A stretch of 64,000 bases of DNA from Anas platyrhynchos (Eukaryota > Chordata > Aves > Anseriformes > Anatidae): contig NC_092593.1 of NCBI RefSeq assembly GCF_047663525.1, positions 23,152,501 to 23,216,500 on the forward strand, read 5' to 3'. Below the pieces are notes generated by a model. That model ran no database searches, was not told the DNA's origin, and was given only the letters and a program-made list of their open reading frames with translations. The translations under genes were made by a program, and so were the position numbers. How positions within the stretch are numbered: position 1 is the first letter of the stretch; every line of letters begins with the position of its first letter. Positions 48,280-60,799 of this stretch are shown here, one piece after another.

Positions 48280-49181
48280 GTTGGACGCAGTCAAAATTTG
48301 CTTCCATCTCACGTCTGAGTTCGAAACTTTTCTTTTCCTCCTCCCGCTTCTTTCCCCCTGCCTCCCGCTCTCTGCCTCTGCCTCCCTCTCTCCCTGCCTC
48401 TCTCTCCGCGACTCCTGTAACCGCGACGGCTCGTGATAATAAAATAAGACAGGGAGCAAACAGAAGCCTCCGGGAAGGCGGCTGCCACCCGAGAGCAGCC
48501 CGCAAAACTCGCCTCCCAGGCACCCGGGCGCAGCTGACACGCACGGCAAGGCAGGAGGCTTGAGGGCGGGGGGCAGCTGCCATTTAGCAGAAAGGTGCCC
48601 CCTAAACTCGGCCCCGCCACCTCTGAAGGCGCCTGATGCATCGGCGTGGCTGGGCTTTGAGGGTCTTTTTTATTATTATTATTATTATTATTTTCCCTGC
48701 GCCCGTCTGTATGGCTCTGGGCTCCTCCGGGTCCTCCGCGGTCTGCTTTCGCCCCGCGTCTCCGTGCCGCTTCTCTCGAGGGATTTGTGGAGGGGCCCGA
48801 ACTCTGGCTGCCCGGCCCGCTGCTGAACGCCGTGCTTTGAACGACAGCACCAACCCCCAAAATCCTGTGTTTTTGTTTTAAACAGCAGCGCCGGGTAGGA
48901 GGAGAGGAAGACAAACATACAGCCGATTCCAGACTCTAGAGCTGGAAAAGGAGTTCCTTTTTAACCCCTATCTGACCAGGAAGAGAAGGATCGAGGTGTC
49001 CCACGCACTAGGACTCACCGAGAGGCAGGTAAAGATCTGGTTTCAGAACAGAAGGATGAAATGGAAAAAGGAGAACAACAAGGACAAATTCCCCGCTTCC
49101 AGACAGGAGGGAAAGGAAGGGGAGGCCAAAAAGGAAGCACATGATCTGGAAGAAGACAGAGCAGAAGGCCAGACGAATTAA
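47724..49181 (+). CDS. HOXD8: HOXD8, Hox transcription factor (two exons)
   Basis: HOXD8 is a nuclear homeodomain factor of paralogue group 8, expressed in the trunk and often partly redundant with HOXB8 and HOXC8. The exons join as 47724-48279 and 48886-49181, giving 283 residues (human about 290). The start [14 protein letters not shown] is the group-8 N-terminus. It is followed by a 16-alanine run (about residues 15-30), then [14 protein letters not shown] and further alanine, glycine and proline runs. The conserved block [20 protein letters not shown] follows, then the hexapeptide core FPWM (about 179-182). The homeodomain is at about 190-249 with [20 protein letters not shown]. The tail [11 protein letters not shown] is acidic. 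The gene looks intact. Confidence 0.97.
48280..48885 (+). other. HOXD8 intron
   Basis: A 606-base intron with a CT-rich left half and an ATT microsatellite at about 48667-48691. No other gene is seen. Confidence 0.85.
48886..49181 (+). CDS. HOXD8: HOXD8 exon 2 (homeobox)
   Basis: The acceptor TTTTAAACAG is followed by CAGCGCCGGG. A second AG three bases later could add or remove one alanine (NAGNAG type). It encodes [20 protein letters not shown] and the homeodomain. The stop TAA is at 49179-49181. Confidence 0.96.
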
Positions 49182-49646
49182 ATTTTGCCCTAAAAGCCTT
49201 GGAGAAAGGCTATCGAAATAACGAGCGCCACAGCCCGAGACATCTCGGCCCCGTGTCCCCTTGGACATAGTCCTGCGGGGGACGAGTGACCCCGTGTCCT
49301 CCGCCTGACGTCCCCCTGCTTCGGGTGCTTCGGTGCTTGCGGTTTTGTTGAGTCTTGGTCTTAACCGTTCCCGGAACAATCTCTAGATTTAACAGTTCAT
49401 CTAGTCCCTTTTTTTTTTTTTTTTTTGAAATTTGATACAGAGTTTGTAGCAATACATTTCTAATGATATATATATATATAAATATATATTATTTTTTGCA
49501 ATATTAAAAGACGGTGATTGCGGGAATCGACATAAATTTCCAAGGACAAATACCAATAAGCGAGACATTTAACAATGCTTTATTAATCAAGACAAGTGCA
49601 CTCGTACTATTTTAATTCTTGTTCTTATCTAATGTTGAGTAAATTA

Positions 49647-49671
49647 AATAAATTTAATAAATTTGAATAAA
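49647..49671 (+). terminator. candidate HOXD8 poly(A) signals
   Basis: Three AATAAA hexamers in a row (49647, 49656 and about 49666), about 470 bases after the HOXD8 stop codon, in an AT-rich stretch. Confidence 0.45.
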
Positions 49672-49849
49672 AGATCTTAGAAATATATAAATCTTCTACT
49701 ATTGATATTTGATTAAAATAAACCAAATTTATTCAAATATAAAATCGACCGGCTTCCTGACATCCTTTCTGCAATCCACTCCTCCAACAAGCGCCGGAGC
49801 CTCTGTGATAATCCCATCCGCCTTTTCCCTGCCTTTCTTCTCACACTGG

Positions 49850-50960
49850 AAATTTGGGAGGTGATGGAAATGGCCCTTTCCAGTCCAAGCCCTGCCTTGG
49901 CCCCCAGCCCTGGGCGGGGTCCCTGCGCACCCCCCTTCGCCACCGGCTTGTCGGGGTTGTGGAGGTGCCGGGTCTGACGGACACGAGGACCACGACCCGC
50001 GCTCCTTCCGTGGGTGACCCCACACTCCGTGTCGGTCCCGGACCCCCCCGACGTGTGCTCCTGGGCCTTGCTTTCGTGCCGAGCAGCGCAGCCCTCGCCC
50101 CCGCGGCGCCCTGCACGCTGCCAGCCCGGGGGAGAAGGAAGGGGGGCAGCAGCGGGACCCCCCGGGGCCTGGCCGGCTTCGAGGGGCTCAGACGCGGCCC
50201 CCACCCGTGGGGGGCTCCCGGCCCGGCGAGGCCCGGTGACGCCAAGCCAGGCCCAGCCTCCCCCACGGGGGGCGGGCGAGCAGGGAAGAGCAATGTGGTT
50301 GTGGCCTTGCGTGGAGGGGGGGTCGGGAGCTGGAACGGTTTGCGGTCCCAAAGCAGGCGTAAATACAGAAAAGGGCATTCCTCCGACGTTGCGGCCCCGA
50401 GTGGGTGCATTTTGCTGCTGCCTCACGCGGGTGAGGGGAAGCCGAGCCCAGGGGCAGACCCTGCCGCCGCGCCCGGAGCGGTTTCCGCAGCCACGGGAGG
50501 AGAAATCCGCTCTGAGCAGCAAAGCGCTTTCATTTATCCCCCCTTTTCTTCCCTCCCCTCCCTCTTGCTCGCGGCGGGGTCGGGCAGATCGCACTGTCTG
50601 ACGGGGCGGCCGGGAGCAGCCTTCGGGAAACAGCAGGCGGAGGGGATGAGCCCCCCCAAGATTTCGGCGTCGCTTTTTCCCCGGCGCCTCATGCCTCCAG
50701 AGAGCGATGGCTGTCTGGAGGGAAGCGCAGGAACGCGGTGCGACATGCGACAAACTCGGGCTATCTGCCCGAGAAGCAAGAGCGCTGCCCCCCGTCGGAG
50801 CAGGCACGAAGCCGGGGCCTTAGCCCGTCCTCCCCGGCCCTTCGCCCACCGCCCGCTCCCCCCGGACACCGGCAGCCTCCCTGCCCCTGCAGGGTCCCCG
50901 CACCACCGAAATGGCCGGGGCTGTCTGGCCCGGGTTTGGGTTTTATACAACGGGGTTGGT
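49850..50960. promoter_or_regulatory. CpG-rich block 3' of HOXD8
   Basis: About 1.1 kb of CpG-rich DNA starting about 180 bases after the HOXD8 poly(A) region. It could be an orphan CpG island or the start of an antisense or intergenic transcript. No conserved protein is seen. Confidence 0.45.
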
Positions 50961-51158
50961 TCATTTCGTTCCCCTTCGCCTCCCTGCTCTCCGCTGCCCA
51001 GCAAGGCACGCTTCAATTCCTGCGAAGCGCCAGCTCTAGAGGGAGGCAGAAGCAAGCGGAGTTATTGTTCTGGTTTTATTTTAATCGCGTAATTGCTTAA
51101 AGCTTGTAAACGCGTGGAAACTGCGGCAAAGCCGTGAAGTAAACATTTTGCTGCATGA

Positions 51159-51166
51159 ATTTGCAT
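51159..51166 (+). promoter_or_regulatory. octamer (OCT) motif ATTTGCAT
   Basis: A perfect octamer in an AT-rich strip (about 51060-51170) between two CpG-rich blocks. POU-factor binding is inference. Confidence 0.3.
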
Positions 51167-54100
51167 AAGTGCGCCGGTACCCCTAGTGTTCGGGAAGGAT
51201 GTGGATCTGGCTGTAAGGAAACCCAGCCGCCTGGCACTGCAGCAGGCTGCCCTTTTGGAATAATTCCCGCACCGGCGGCACCGGCACCTCGCCTCCCGGG
51301 GCCTCCCAGCCTTCGTCCTCCGCCGCCGTGGTGGTGGAGGCTCGGGGAGAGGCGGAGCGGAGCCCTCCGCGTCCCCCCCTCCATTTCCCGGGTTAAAGTT
51401 TGCTCGGGAAAGAGCTGCTGCCGTGGTTGTTTTTAATTTCCAGACAAAGAGAACGAAATTAAAATATTCCTGACGAAGTTTCCGTTAGCGTTGCTTTCCC
51501 AGGGCCGACTGGGAACGCAGCCACGCAGCCACAAACTAGCACTGGGGTGTGCACATCGTTTGTAAGGGCCTAGTGGTAACGGGGGCTGTCCCTCTCTTTT
51601 TTTGTTTGTTTGTTTTGTTTTGTTTTGCCAAAAAAAAGGAAAATTTTATGTACTTATAAAGGTATTTCCCGCCCGTAGCCTGGCAGACAAATCGCTCCCT
51701 CGTTTTTACTCGGAGTCCTGCTGAGAAAAAGAGAATCGAGGCAGGAGCTGGCCCTGGCGGCCGGCAAACCCTCCGTGAAACAGGGGCCGTCGAGCTGCGG
51801 AGCCGGCAGCGGGCTTTGGGGAGGGAAACGCCGCAGACGTGCGGGTCGCGGCGGAGAGGGGCCGCCTGTGAGAGCCTCAGCGCGGTGACCCGGCGCCCTG
51901 GGTGTGGGCAGGATTTGTCCCTTCCCACGCGGGGCAGCTCTGCGCGGCCGTGGGTGCTACAGAGACCCCGGGGAAAACGCCCGGTGCCTCGGCCAAGCGA
52001 TGCGCGGCACGGGTGTGATTTTCACGGGCGTCTAATTCACTGAAACAGCATGTTTAAAAGACCCCAAGTCGTTAGGAGGATTTATTTTGTCTAGCTTTAT
52101 TTTCCAGGCAGGTACGACAAACACGGAGGGCACCAACGGATGGCTCTTGCTGTTCTCTGAAACAAAAACGAGCGAGAAACAAGCACAATTTTCGTTCACT
52201 GAGCCGAGCACTCCCTGTGGGCACGGGATGATGTTTTAGCCTTTTCGGAGTGTTTTCTGCGAATTACATTTTGCCTTCTCGGTGGCTCCCCCTGGTCCGA
52301 GCGGCCCCGCGGAGGTTTTGAGGCGGAAGCAGCCCCGCACGAGGAGGCTGCGGGGAGTCCCCGCTCCATGACAGCGCCCGGCGCAACCTGGGGGACCCCC
52401 AAACCCCGCGGTGGGGACACGGCATCAGCTCGGCTCAGGCTAGCTCTAGGTCGGCGGCGACTTCGGCTTCAGTAGTGGGCGCTAAAGGAAACACGTTTTC
52501 TTTTTGGGGCCCGGCTCCGTGGGGGGGCGGAAGGCGGGCTACGGCCCCCTTTCGTTGGGGCAAGAAGCGGGTCCACTGGAGGGGCAGTTAAGAGCCCCCC
52601 TCTTATCCCCTACCCCCGTGGGGCTCCAGGGGCTGGCGGCTGCTGCGCGGAGGGCGAGCCTTGTCCCCGCTGCTCCGCGGAGCTCCGCGCCTCTGCCCGC
52701 GCCCGCGGGGCCCCGCCACCCCTCCGGGGGCGCGCAGGCCGCGGGCAGGCGGGACCGAGGAGGGGAAAAAAAAAAAAAAGAAGAAGTGCAGCGCGCAGGC
52801 GAAAGAAACATGGCGCTGGGAAGCAGTATGTGCAAAATCCGCAAGGAATTGCAGTAAATTCCTTTTTGTTTGAAGAAAATTTACAACTTGGTAATAGACC
52901 TTTTTATGACCTATTTGGGCTCGTCATTGGCTGCGGCTGGTCATGTGCAGGCAGCGAGCGCTTTCATGGCCTTTTCCTGATTTCCCTGGCGAATTTCCCC
53001 CTGCATTCTGCCTTCAGAGAGCCTCAGCCCCTCTTTTCCTAACCTTTGTCTACGCTGAGGTGTACGGCAGTCGCCGTGATGTCTGTGCACCGCTCCCCGC
53101 ATCCCACGGCCGGCCCCGCCGCCGCTGCCCCGACACCTCCCCGGCCCCGCGACGCCTCCTCGGCGGAGCCCCGCTTCATCCGCCGCTCCGTGCCCCCGCC
53201 GCTGCCTCCGCCGCTCGGATTGCTACGCGGGCGCAAAATGGATTACAGCGACCCTCCCGGGCTCCTCTGCAGGCGGGCAGAGCCGCGAAGCGGTAAGCAC
53301 TCGGCTCCCCACGGGCTGGCCGCCGCCGCCGCTCCGCGCCCGCGCACGGCCCCGCACGGCGGGGGAAGCGGGGCACGGCGCCGAGCCCTGCCCACGGCCC
53401 TGCGCCGTCACCTGTCCCTCGGAGCCCTTATTACTGCCGCTATTCTCGTTAGCGGGGTGGCAGCTAGCGCCGTTACCGCTACTGCTATCCCAAACAGCCC
53501 CGGCCGGGCCGTGCGCGGTGGGGCGCGGAGCGAGCCGCGGCCCCGCGCAGGGCAGCGCAGGGCTGGCTGCAGGGCGAATCCTCCAGCGGGAGGCCCCTCG
53601 GCTCTGGCTGTGCTTCCCCTGCCGGGCTGGAGCCCTGCGCCCTATTTGCGCGGCGGGGCTGCCCTTTGAGGAAGGGCGCTGGCGTAAGCTGGCAGCGGAA
53701 CAGGTGCTTCCTGCCGCCCCGCCGGGAGCACGGCGCTGCTGCCCCCGGCCGCCGCTTCCCCACCGCCAGCCCCGGGCGGCTGCAGCGGGGCGAGTGCGAG
53801 AAACCGCGGGGCTTGTGCCGGGGTGCGCACGGGAGATGGGATTTGTCCACCTTGTCTGCAGACGCGTGCGGGTCCCGCACCGCCTTGCCTATCCGTGTGT
53901 GTGCACCCGCTGCCTGCGTGTGTGTCTGTACGTGGGTACACCTCTGTGGAACACACCCTGAATTATATTATTCTGAACGTGCCTCTATAAATTCTTTATC
54001 TTTATATATATGTACATTATATTGTATATCTCCGCTTTTAAAATGTTAGTCCGCCGTAGAAAATCCGCTGCCTTGTATTCAGCGCTCACAGCGTTGGTCG

Positions 54101-55105
54101 ATGACAGAAACGCACCATGCCATTGCACTGGAGGAATTTACCAAATCGCCATTTACCTCAAAGGCAGCCACTTATTTAACGGTAAAGCAAAATTAAATTA
54201 TGCCTTGATTAAACCATACCCAAGGAGTGTGGAAAGGCGTGGAGCCTGTCCCTCATACATATTTTGAAGCCACGGGGGAAATTCTTCTTTAATCCACCCC
54301 CGAGCACCTATTCGGCTTGCAAAAGCAGAGCCAGAGCCAGGCTAAGCGATGGGGTGCCTTTCCCTCCTGCTCTCGCTGTCCGCGCTAGCTGACCGCCCCG
54401 CGCTGCTGCAGGATTTGGGGATTATTTGGGAGGAATCGTTTGCAACACAGCACCAGTCTTCGAGAGTAACTTGGAAAGTATGTATTGCATTAGGTATCAG
54501 CCTCTGAATACCTCCTAGGTGACACAGTAATTATAGCTGCTTGATAATAAATCTCTCCAAAAATTTCGAAAAATCCTGTCCTTCAGCGCTTTTCAAATTA
54601 TTCGTAGCCTGCGGGAAAACAAGAAAACAAAAGCAGGGTGTTCTAACGAATTCTGATGTGCGTGTGTGTCCACATGTTGATACATACGGATACACACATG
54701 CATTTACGATCCCACTGGTTTATGTGGGTGTTCGGCTTCTTTTTTCCCTTCCTAAACGTCTTCCTTCCTTCTATCCTTTTCTCTCTCTCTCTCTCTCTTT
54801 TTTTTTTCTTTTTTTTTTTTTCCTTTCATTCCTTTCATTAACATTAAAACACACATACGCATGTGTATGATCTTAAATATGCCTACGTGTGTCTATTCCT
54901 AACAACGCCTTTATGCACATATCTATGTATATACGACATATATGGGGATCGCATTGTTATTTATATTTATATAAATACATATAGAGAGCCTGTATGTCTG
55001 TATATGTGCATGTGCGCTGAAAATTGTGGAATACAGTTTTCGCATTCAGATTTCTCACACCTGCTTCATTTTTTTTTCACCATGATTAACAGAATGTATT
55101 ACTCA

Positions 55106-55140
<35 letters not shown>

Positions 55141-55749
55141 GAAACAGACGATTCCTAACCTATACTTTACTGACGTAGGGGCTGTAATAGAACAACAACA
55201 AAAAATAACAACCAGGAAATTGCAGCTCGCGCTCCCTGGCAATACTCAGGTATTGCTGGCGCCGACTGCCATTTCGGAAGTCAGGCTGGGGTCCCGCTTA
55301 GCCGCGGAAAGTTGCCTGGAGGAGAAGGGTAGCCTCGGCTTCCCGAGTCTGGCAGGGGGGTGCTGCAAGGGGGGAAGCAATGCGACCTGTGGACCCGAAA
55401 AACCCAGTAAGACTAAGAAAAGAAATACACATTGGTTTTGTGCTCTTAAGAACCGCTAATCCCACCGATTCGTTTATGTCCCAATAATGTTTCTCTTTTC
55501 CCAAACAAATATATTTCTCACGGGGTGTTTTATGAGCGCTGGGGGCAGAAAAAAAAAATCGGAACAAAGACAGTATTTCACCCTTCGGTTGGCAGGCAGC
55601 TGTTAAAGGTATTTACGGCTCTACTGCAGTGCGGCACTCAATGCTGCTCTAGTGCGAGGGGAAAAAACAGGAAGTGAAAGGGAAAGATGAGGCACAATAA
55701 ACCTTGCAGCGAGGCTTTGGGGCCGGGCTGGGCGCGGAGGAAGGGTCCC

Positions 55750-57010
55750 TGCCAGAGACAAGAGGCAATAAAACCGCATTCAGTGCCGCGGGGTCTGCTC
55801 ACACCCCGGAACCTCCGCGGATGCGCCTGGGGGAGGGGACGGCCGGGGGGGGGGGGCACGGTGGGATCTCCCTCACCCGTGCCCCTCCGGCCTCCCCTCG
55901 AGGAGCACCCTGCGAGGCCGTGGGGGCCGTGGGGACGGCCGGCCCCGTCCCAGCCGCCCCTCCGAGCGCCTCCAGGTGCGCCCCGAGGGGGCGGCCCCGA
56001 CGCGCGGCGCCTCCGCGGTCCCTCGCGGAGCCCGACGCGGGCGCAGTGGGACGGGATCGGCCGGAGGCTCTCGGGCCGCTCAGGGCTGCGCCAAGCTCCG
56101 CGGAAGCCTCCGCTGTCGAGGCCCGGCCGTGGGGTGGGCTCTCGTGGGACGCGTTAGGGACGCCGCGGCCCCGACGGCGCGGTCCAGGGTCACCTGCCCG
56201 CGGTGCCCGCCCTCGGGGCCGCCGGGCCTCGGCGCGGTGCTGCCGCCGGGGGCGCGGCAGGGCCCGGCGCCGCCACCAGCCATTTTGTCTCCCACGGCCT
56301 CTTCCAGGAGAAGGCGCTGTAGGACAAGCCTGGCCGCCTTCCCTGCCCGGGAGAGGGGCCCTCCGCCCCGCCGCCCCCCGCTGCCCGCCCCGGCCCCCGG
56401 CCCGCAGCCCCGGCCCACGCCCACGGGAGAGGCCCACCGGAGGGCCGGGAACACCGCCGCTCTTTGGGGGTCCTCCCCCTGGAAGTCGCCCCTCTACCTC
56501 CAGCGACGCGGCCTCCGGCCCGTCCCGGGCCCTGCGCGCATCCTTGCGGCCCCTCCGCGCCCCCCGAGACGAGCAGCGACCCCGGGGCTTACGGCGAGCG
56601 CCCCGCCGCCCTCACGGCCCCCAGAGCGCCGCCGATGTCGGGCTGCCACCGCATCCCCGCCCGCCCCTTCGGCCTTTTCGATGTGCCCCCCGAGCCGGGA
56701 CGGCGGGTCCCCCTTCTGCCCCTCACCTGCAGCCCCCGGGGCTCGCCTTCCCCCGCCGTCGCCCGGACGTGACCCCGGCGGCCCCCAGGCCGTGCCTGCC
56801 CGAGCCCGCCGCTCCCACGGCCCCCGGGCTCCCCTCCCTGCCCCTCGCTCCTCGCCCTGTTCCCCCGCGGCCCCGGGGAGCCGCCGCCGCTGCCCCCGTT
56901 TGATGTCGGGGCGCGGCCGCCACCGCCCTGCCCGCTCCCGGGGCTCCGCTGCCGCCGGCTCTGCCCGCGGGGTGCTGAGGGCAAGGGGCCTTTGCATCCC
57001 CACATCCTGC
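55750..57010. promoter_or_regulatory. large orphan CpG-rich block, HOXD8-HOXD4 interval
   Basis: About 1.25 kb of extremely CG-dense DNA with a 12-base G tract (55845-55856). Several reading frames are open on both strands at once, which is the mark of stop-codon depletion and not of a gene. It may be a promoter for a non-coding transcript or a Polycomb domain. Confidence 0.5.
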
Positions 57011-57179
57011 TCGGCGAGGGCAGGGGCGTTGGGGTGACTGCAGGAAGGTCGGGGGTGCGATAAAAGCAGGCAGCGCTAATGGCGTCGGACGCTCTCAGGG
57101 CGCTCGGTCGGGCTTCAAAGGGAGAGCTGGAGCCTGTCATTTGGTCCTGGGGGTAGGATGCTGGTCCTGGCGGCTATCA

Positions 57180-57480
57180 GGTAGCATCAGGAGCGACGGC
57201 GCTTTACCCATGCGATTCAATTTCCCCAACGCTTTTATCGCAACAATTACCAGAGGTAAACCAATTATTATTGGGTTACTTCAGTCCACAGCTTATCCAC
57301 CTCCAGATCATCAGCCCCGAAAATGAGAGCTGTCATAAAAGCCTAGAGAATGAACTGGCCAGAGCTTCAAAGTCAACTTTCACATCTGCATGTTAGAATA
57401 GGAAATGTGACAATGCCCATAATTCCCTCTTCCAGATACCAAGGCTGGCATTATTCAGTTGCAGAAGCATTCATGTCGCC
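57180..57480. promoter_or_regulatory. candidate conserved non-coding block with inverted CCAAT pair
   Basis: An AT-rich, repeat-free block directly right of the CpG island. It contains CCAATTATTATTGG at 57261-57274, which is two CCAAT boxes facing each other with four bases between. It also has CAACAATTACC. Enhancer or promoter function is inference. Confidence 0.4.
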
Positions 57481-58150
57481 CCTAAGATCACAGGGAGCCC
57501 CATATCTCTCCCATCAGCCCCTCTCCATCCCACAGCCCTTTCCCAGCCCCAGCCCCACATCTCCAGGACACTTTGGCCCCCAGCCATGCTCGGCCCAGGC
57601 CGCCGCTGCCTCCCCGTTTCCCAGGCCCCGATGTCTCGGAGCCGGCGGCCAAACCTCGGCCTTTTCCTCCATCCCCTGAGTGTCCGGGATACAGCCCTCA
57701 CCTTAGCGACTCAGGATACAGCCCCCCGGGGGGCAGAACAGCTCCCAACCCCTTGCCGCCATCCAGAGCTCCTGGGCGAAGCTCCCCGGCGTCCCCCGGC
57801 CCCATCGGCCCTGTCCCGGGCAGCAGCGGGCAGAGCAGGGCAGAGCCGTGCAGGCGGGGCGGGGGGGTGCCGGGTGGTGAAACACGGACACAGAGCAAGG
57901 GGGGCAGCGGCAGACAGAGCATCCCCGAGCCCTAACAAGGCAGCAGGGAGCCTCGGGACGCCTCCTGGTCTCTGGCAACAGGAAAATTGATCAGCTGTGA
58001 CCCCCAACAACATAAGGAGTGGAACGGGAGCTAAAGCTGAATTTTTGGGAAATCCACGGGGATATGACCGGGGCTCTCCCCCGGCGGTGGGAAACAGCCG
58101 AGAGAGTGCAGACCAGGAGGGACGAGACTCCCAAGTCAGGCAGCACCCAG

Positions 58151-58210
58151 ACGGGGCCAACCGAGGCCAGGAGGGGCCAAGTGGGGCCAGCAGGGGCCAT
58201 CCGGGGCCAC
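58151..58210. repeat. 10-base tandem repeat, six copies
   Basis: Six consecutive 10-base units each containing GGGGCCA or GAGGCCA (for example ACGGGGCCAA and GTGGGGCCAG), in exact 10-base register. Confidence 0.85.
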
Positions 58211-59079
58211 CGCCCCGCAGGGAGCTGGGGCTGACGGGCTTTGGGGCGCTGAGCCCCGCGGGCGGGGAGCGGGCGCCGCTGGCCGCAGCAGTCCGCGGGC
58301 GGTCACCGACGGGGCGGACAGGGCTCCCCGCCCTCTGGGGAGGGACAAGCCCCTCCTCGGAGGCACCAGCAGCTCCTGGCCACTGCGACTTCCTCGTCGC
58401 AGCCGTGATAGATGGGGAGCTGATGCCCGGGGTTCTTTATGCAAGGGGCGGCTGTGTGACTGCCAGGGACATTTGACTTCCTGTGCTCAGGCTCCTTGAA
58501 ATTCTCATTTGCTAACTCACACCCTGCTCCCTTCACACCAGAGCTGTTTTATTGTTTTATAACCCTCCTTAAACTTCCAGTCCTCAAAGATCTCATTGTG
58601 GCAGGCTTCACACTTTCTCCCTTCCCAAAACCCAGTGCCCTCGCTGCTTGCAGCAGTTTGGTCGCTTGCAAACGTCCGGCGGGCGCCTGGCGAGCCCGCA
58701 GCCCTTGGCACCGCTCCCTCGAGCAAAGCGCAGGAGGTGAATGAGTCAAAACCGTTTTCCAGGGTCTCCTGAAAAAAATGTCGTACAGGTCCGGGGAAGG
58801 CAGAGGGACCCCCTGTACCCCGACCTAACACCGCGCTTTGTCCCGCCGGTGTGCCTCCCTGTCCCCTCAGAGATGCGAAGGGATGCAGGGAAGGGCTTGA
58901 AGTGGTACCCACGGCGAAATGCGGCTGCTCCTCTCTGAAGAGCAATTTGGGAGCGCTCAGTCCCCTCTTGGCAGCTTTCCCTGCAAGATGCTCGTTAAAA
59001 AGGCCGGCATAACGCCACGGAGCTGACCTTCCGCCCATCCCCGCTACCCTGAGCCAGTCCCGCTTTCCAGAGCAGATTC

Positions 59080-59240
59080 AGCGGACCTTTATTTAGCGAA
59101 TAAAAGTTTAAAGCTGAAGGTTATTTATGGTTCCGCGGAGATAGGTCCTGAGTGGCTATTTAGAAGCACGTGATTCCAATAAACTTTGTTTTATGGCTTG
59201 AGAGTTGACAAGCCAAAATATAATTCCCACCATAAATTAG
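59080..59240. promoter_or_regulatory. AT-rich block with CDX-type sites
   Basis: Contains TTATTTATGG, GTTTTATGGC and CCATAAATT, three TTTATG/CATAAA (CDX-type) sites, plus an E-box CACGTG near 59168, all in 160 bases flanked by GC-rich DNA. CDX factors control central Hox genes in known systems. Binding here is inference. Confidence 0.35.
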
Positions 59241-60799
59241 TTTAAGAGCATACAAGTGCAGATGCTTTCGTTCCTGGAAGCAGTAATCGGGGAAGTGTTA
59301 GCAGGGAGCCGTCTGCGGGAATGCGGCCGTGCAGGCACCCCCGCTCCCCGGTCCCCCCAGCCCCGGGGAGAGCGCGCAGTAAGTCCTCTACAGCCTTCCT
59401 TCGGCCCGAGTCGCTCCGGTGTCTTTGTGCCTCTGGGAACAGGGCGAGCGAGCGAGGTCCAAACGCTGCTTCGCCCGGAAAGCCTTGCCCGAGCCTTGCG
59501 CTGGGCAAACAGACAGGTAGAGCTCGAGGGGCCGGGGCTGTGCTGGCATTAGCTGGCTGCGCCCTGGCTGAGGTTTCCGAGTGTGGTGAAGCATCTTATT
59601 CGAAACTAACCTGGAAAAAAAAAAAAGACAAAAACAAAACAAAACAAAAAGAAAGAGAAAAGAAAGGGAACGGAACAGTAGGGTAATGCTCAGAGCCGAA
59701 TGGCCGATATTGTTCCACTGCTCTCGCCGTGCTATCCAGAGTGCACAAAACTAAAAATATATTAAAAACCAAAAACTGTCTTGGGAAGCTCTATCTAGTG
59801 AGCTGTTGATACCTAAGCTATTGCTCTGTGTGTAATACAACTCTCCAAGGTATGGTAGAAAGGCAATAGAAGAAGTGAAAAATCGCTTAGAGGATAAAAA
59901 AAATCACAAAACAACATTGGCGTTTTACTGTTAAATATGCAATGCTTTTCAGGAGCATTAGACTGAATATGTGTTGTTTTCCTTAATGTGAGCTTTGAAT
60001 GTATTTCTTAAAAGATGTGAAGGAAAGTTCAAGTCAAATTTGTCCTCCTATAATGCAAACAAAGACGCATGTCTCGAGTTTACCGTTTGGATAATTGTGT
60101 GATCTTAAAGGGCTACTCTTATCTCAGAGTAGTACGAGATTTATTCCTATAAAACCGTCGTTCTTTTTGTTCTTAGCTTGCATACAATGCTGTATTGCAT
60201 ATTGTGACATTTTCTGGGTGATGTTTTAGCGTAGGTGATCTGAATATTTCATTTGTAAGTGACTGAATTGCCACAGAACAAAAAAAAAGGCCTTTGTTAT
60301 TCTTTTTTTTTTTTTTTTTTTTTTTTTCCTTCAGTGAAAGAGGGAGGTCTGACTTTTCATCCCTTTGGAAATTATGTGGTATAAAATCTAGACTATGAAT
60401 ATTAAAAGTGAAAGATCACACCCCAGGCACAGGGAAAGCATGTATTCATAAAAACTGTCTGAATGCAATGTGGTCCTCATTCGGAAGGGGCTTCCACCCC
60501 ATCACTCCGCTGCTCGCAGGATTTACCACCAGCTCCTCTCTGCCTTCATCTATCAAATGTGTTCTGTAACTGTTCTGGAGCAATATCACCCGTATGTGGA
60601 ATACAACAGTAACAAACATTTTTATTGCAACAGGTTCGGCAACATGGAAGGACACCCACGGTAAGTAGCCTCTTATTTCTTGCAGAATTGGAGTTGGTTG
60701 GAAATGCTGTTTCTTCCCCTCGGACCGGAACAATTAAACGCGAGGTATCCCCGCTGAACGTTGCCGCAAGCAATCGAACAGAGAGGGCTGCGTCAGCGT

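Noticed and set aside
49854-51092. 412-codon open frame right of HOXD8
   Set aside because: Same reason: GC-driven lack of stops, overlapping a long minus-strand frame, no conserved motif.
55704-56903. 399-codon open frame in the HOXD8-HOXD4 interval
   Set aside because: It lies in extreme CpG-rich DNA, other frames on both strands are open at the same place, and the product is low-complexity proline, arginine and alanine with no domain.
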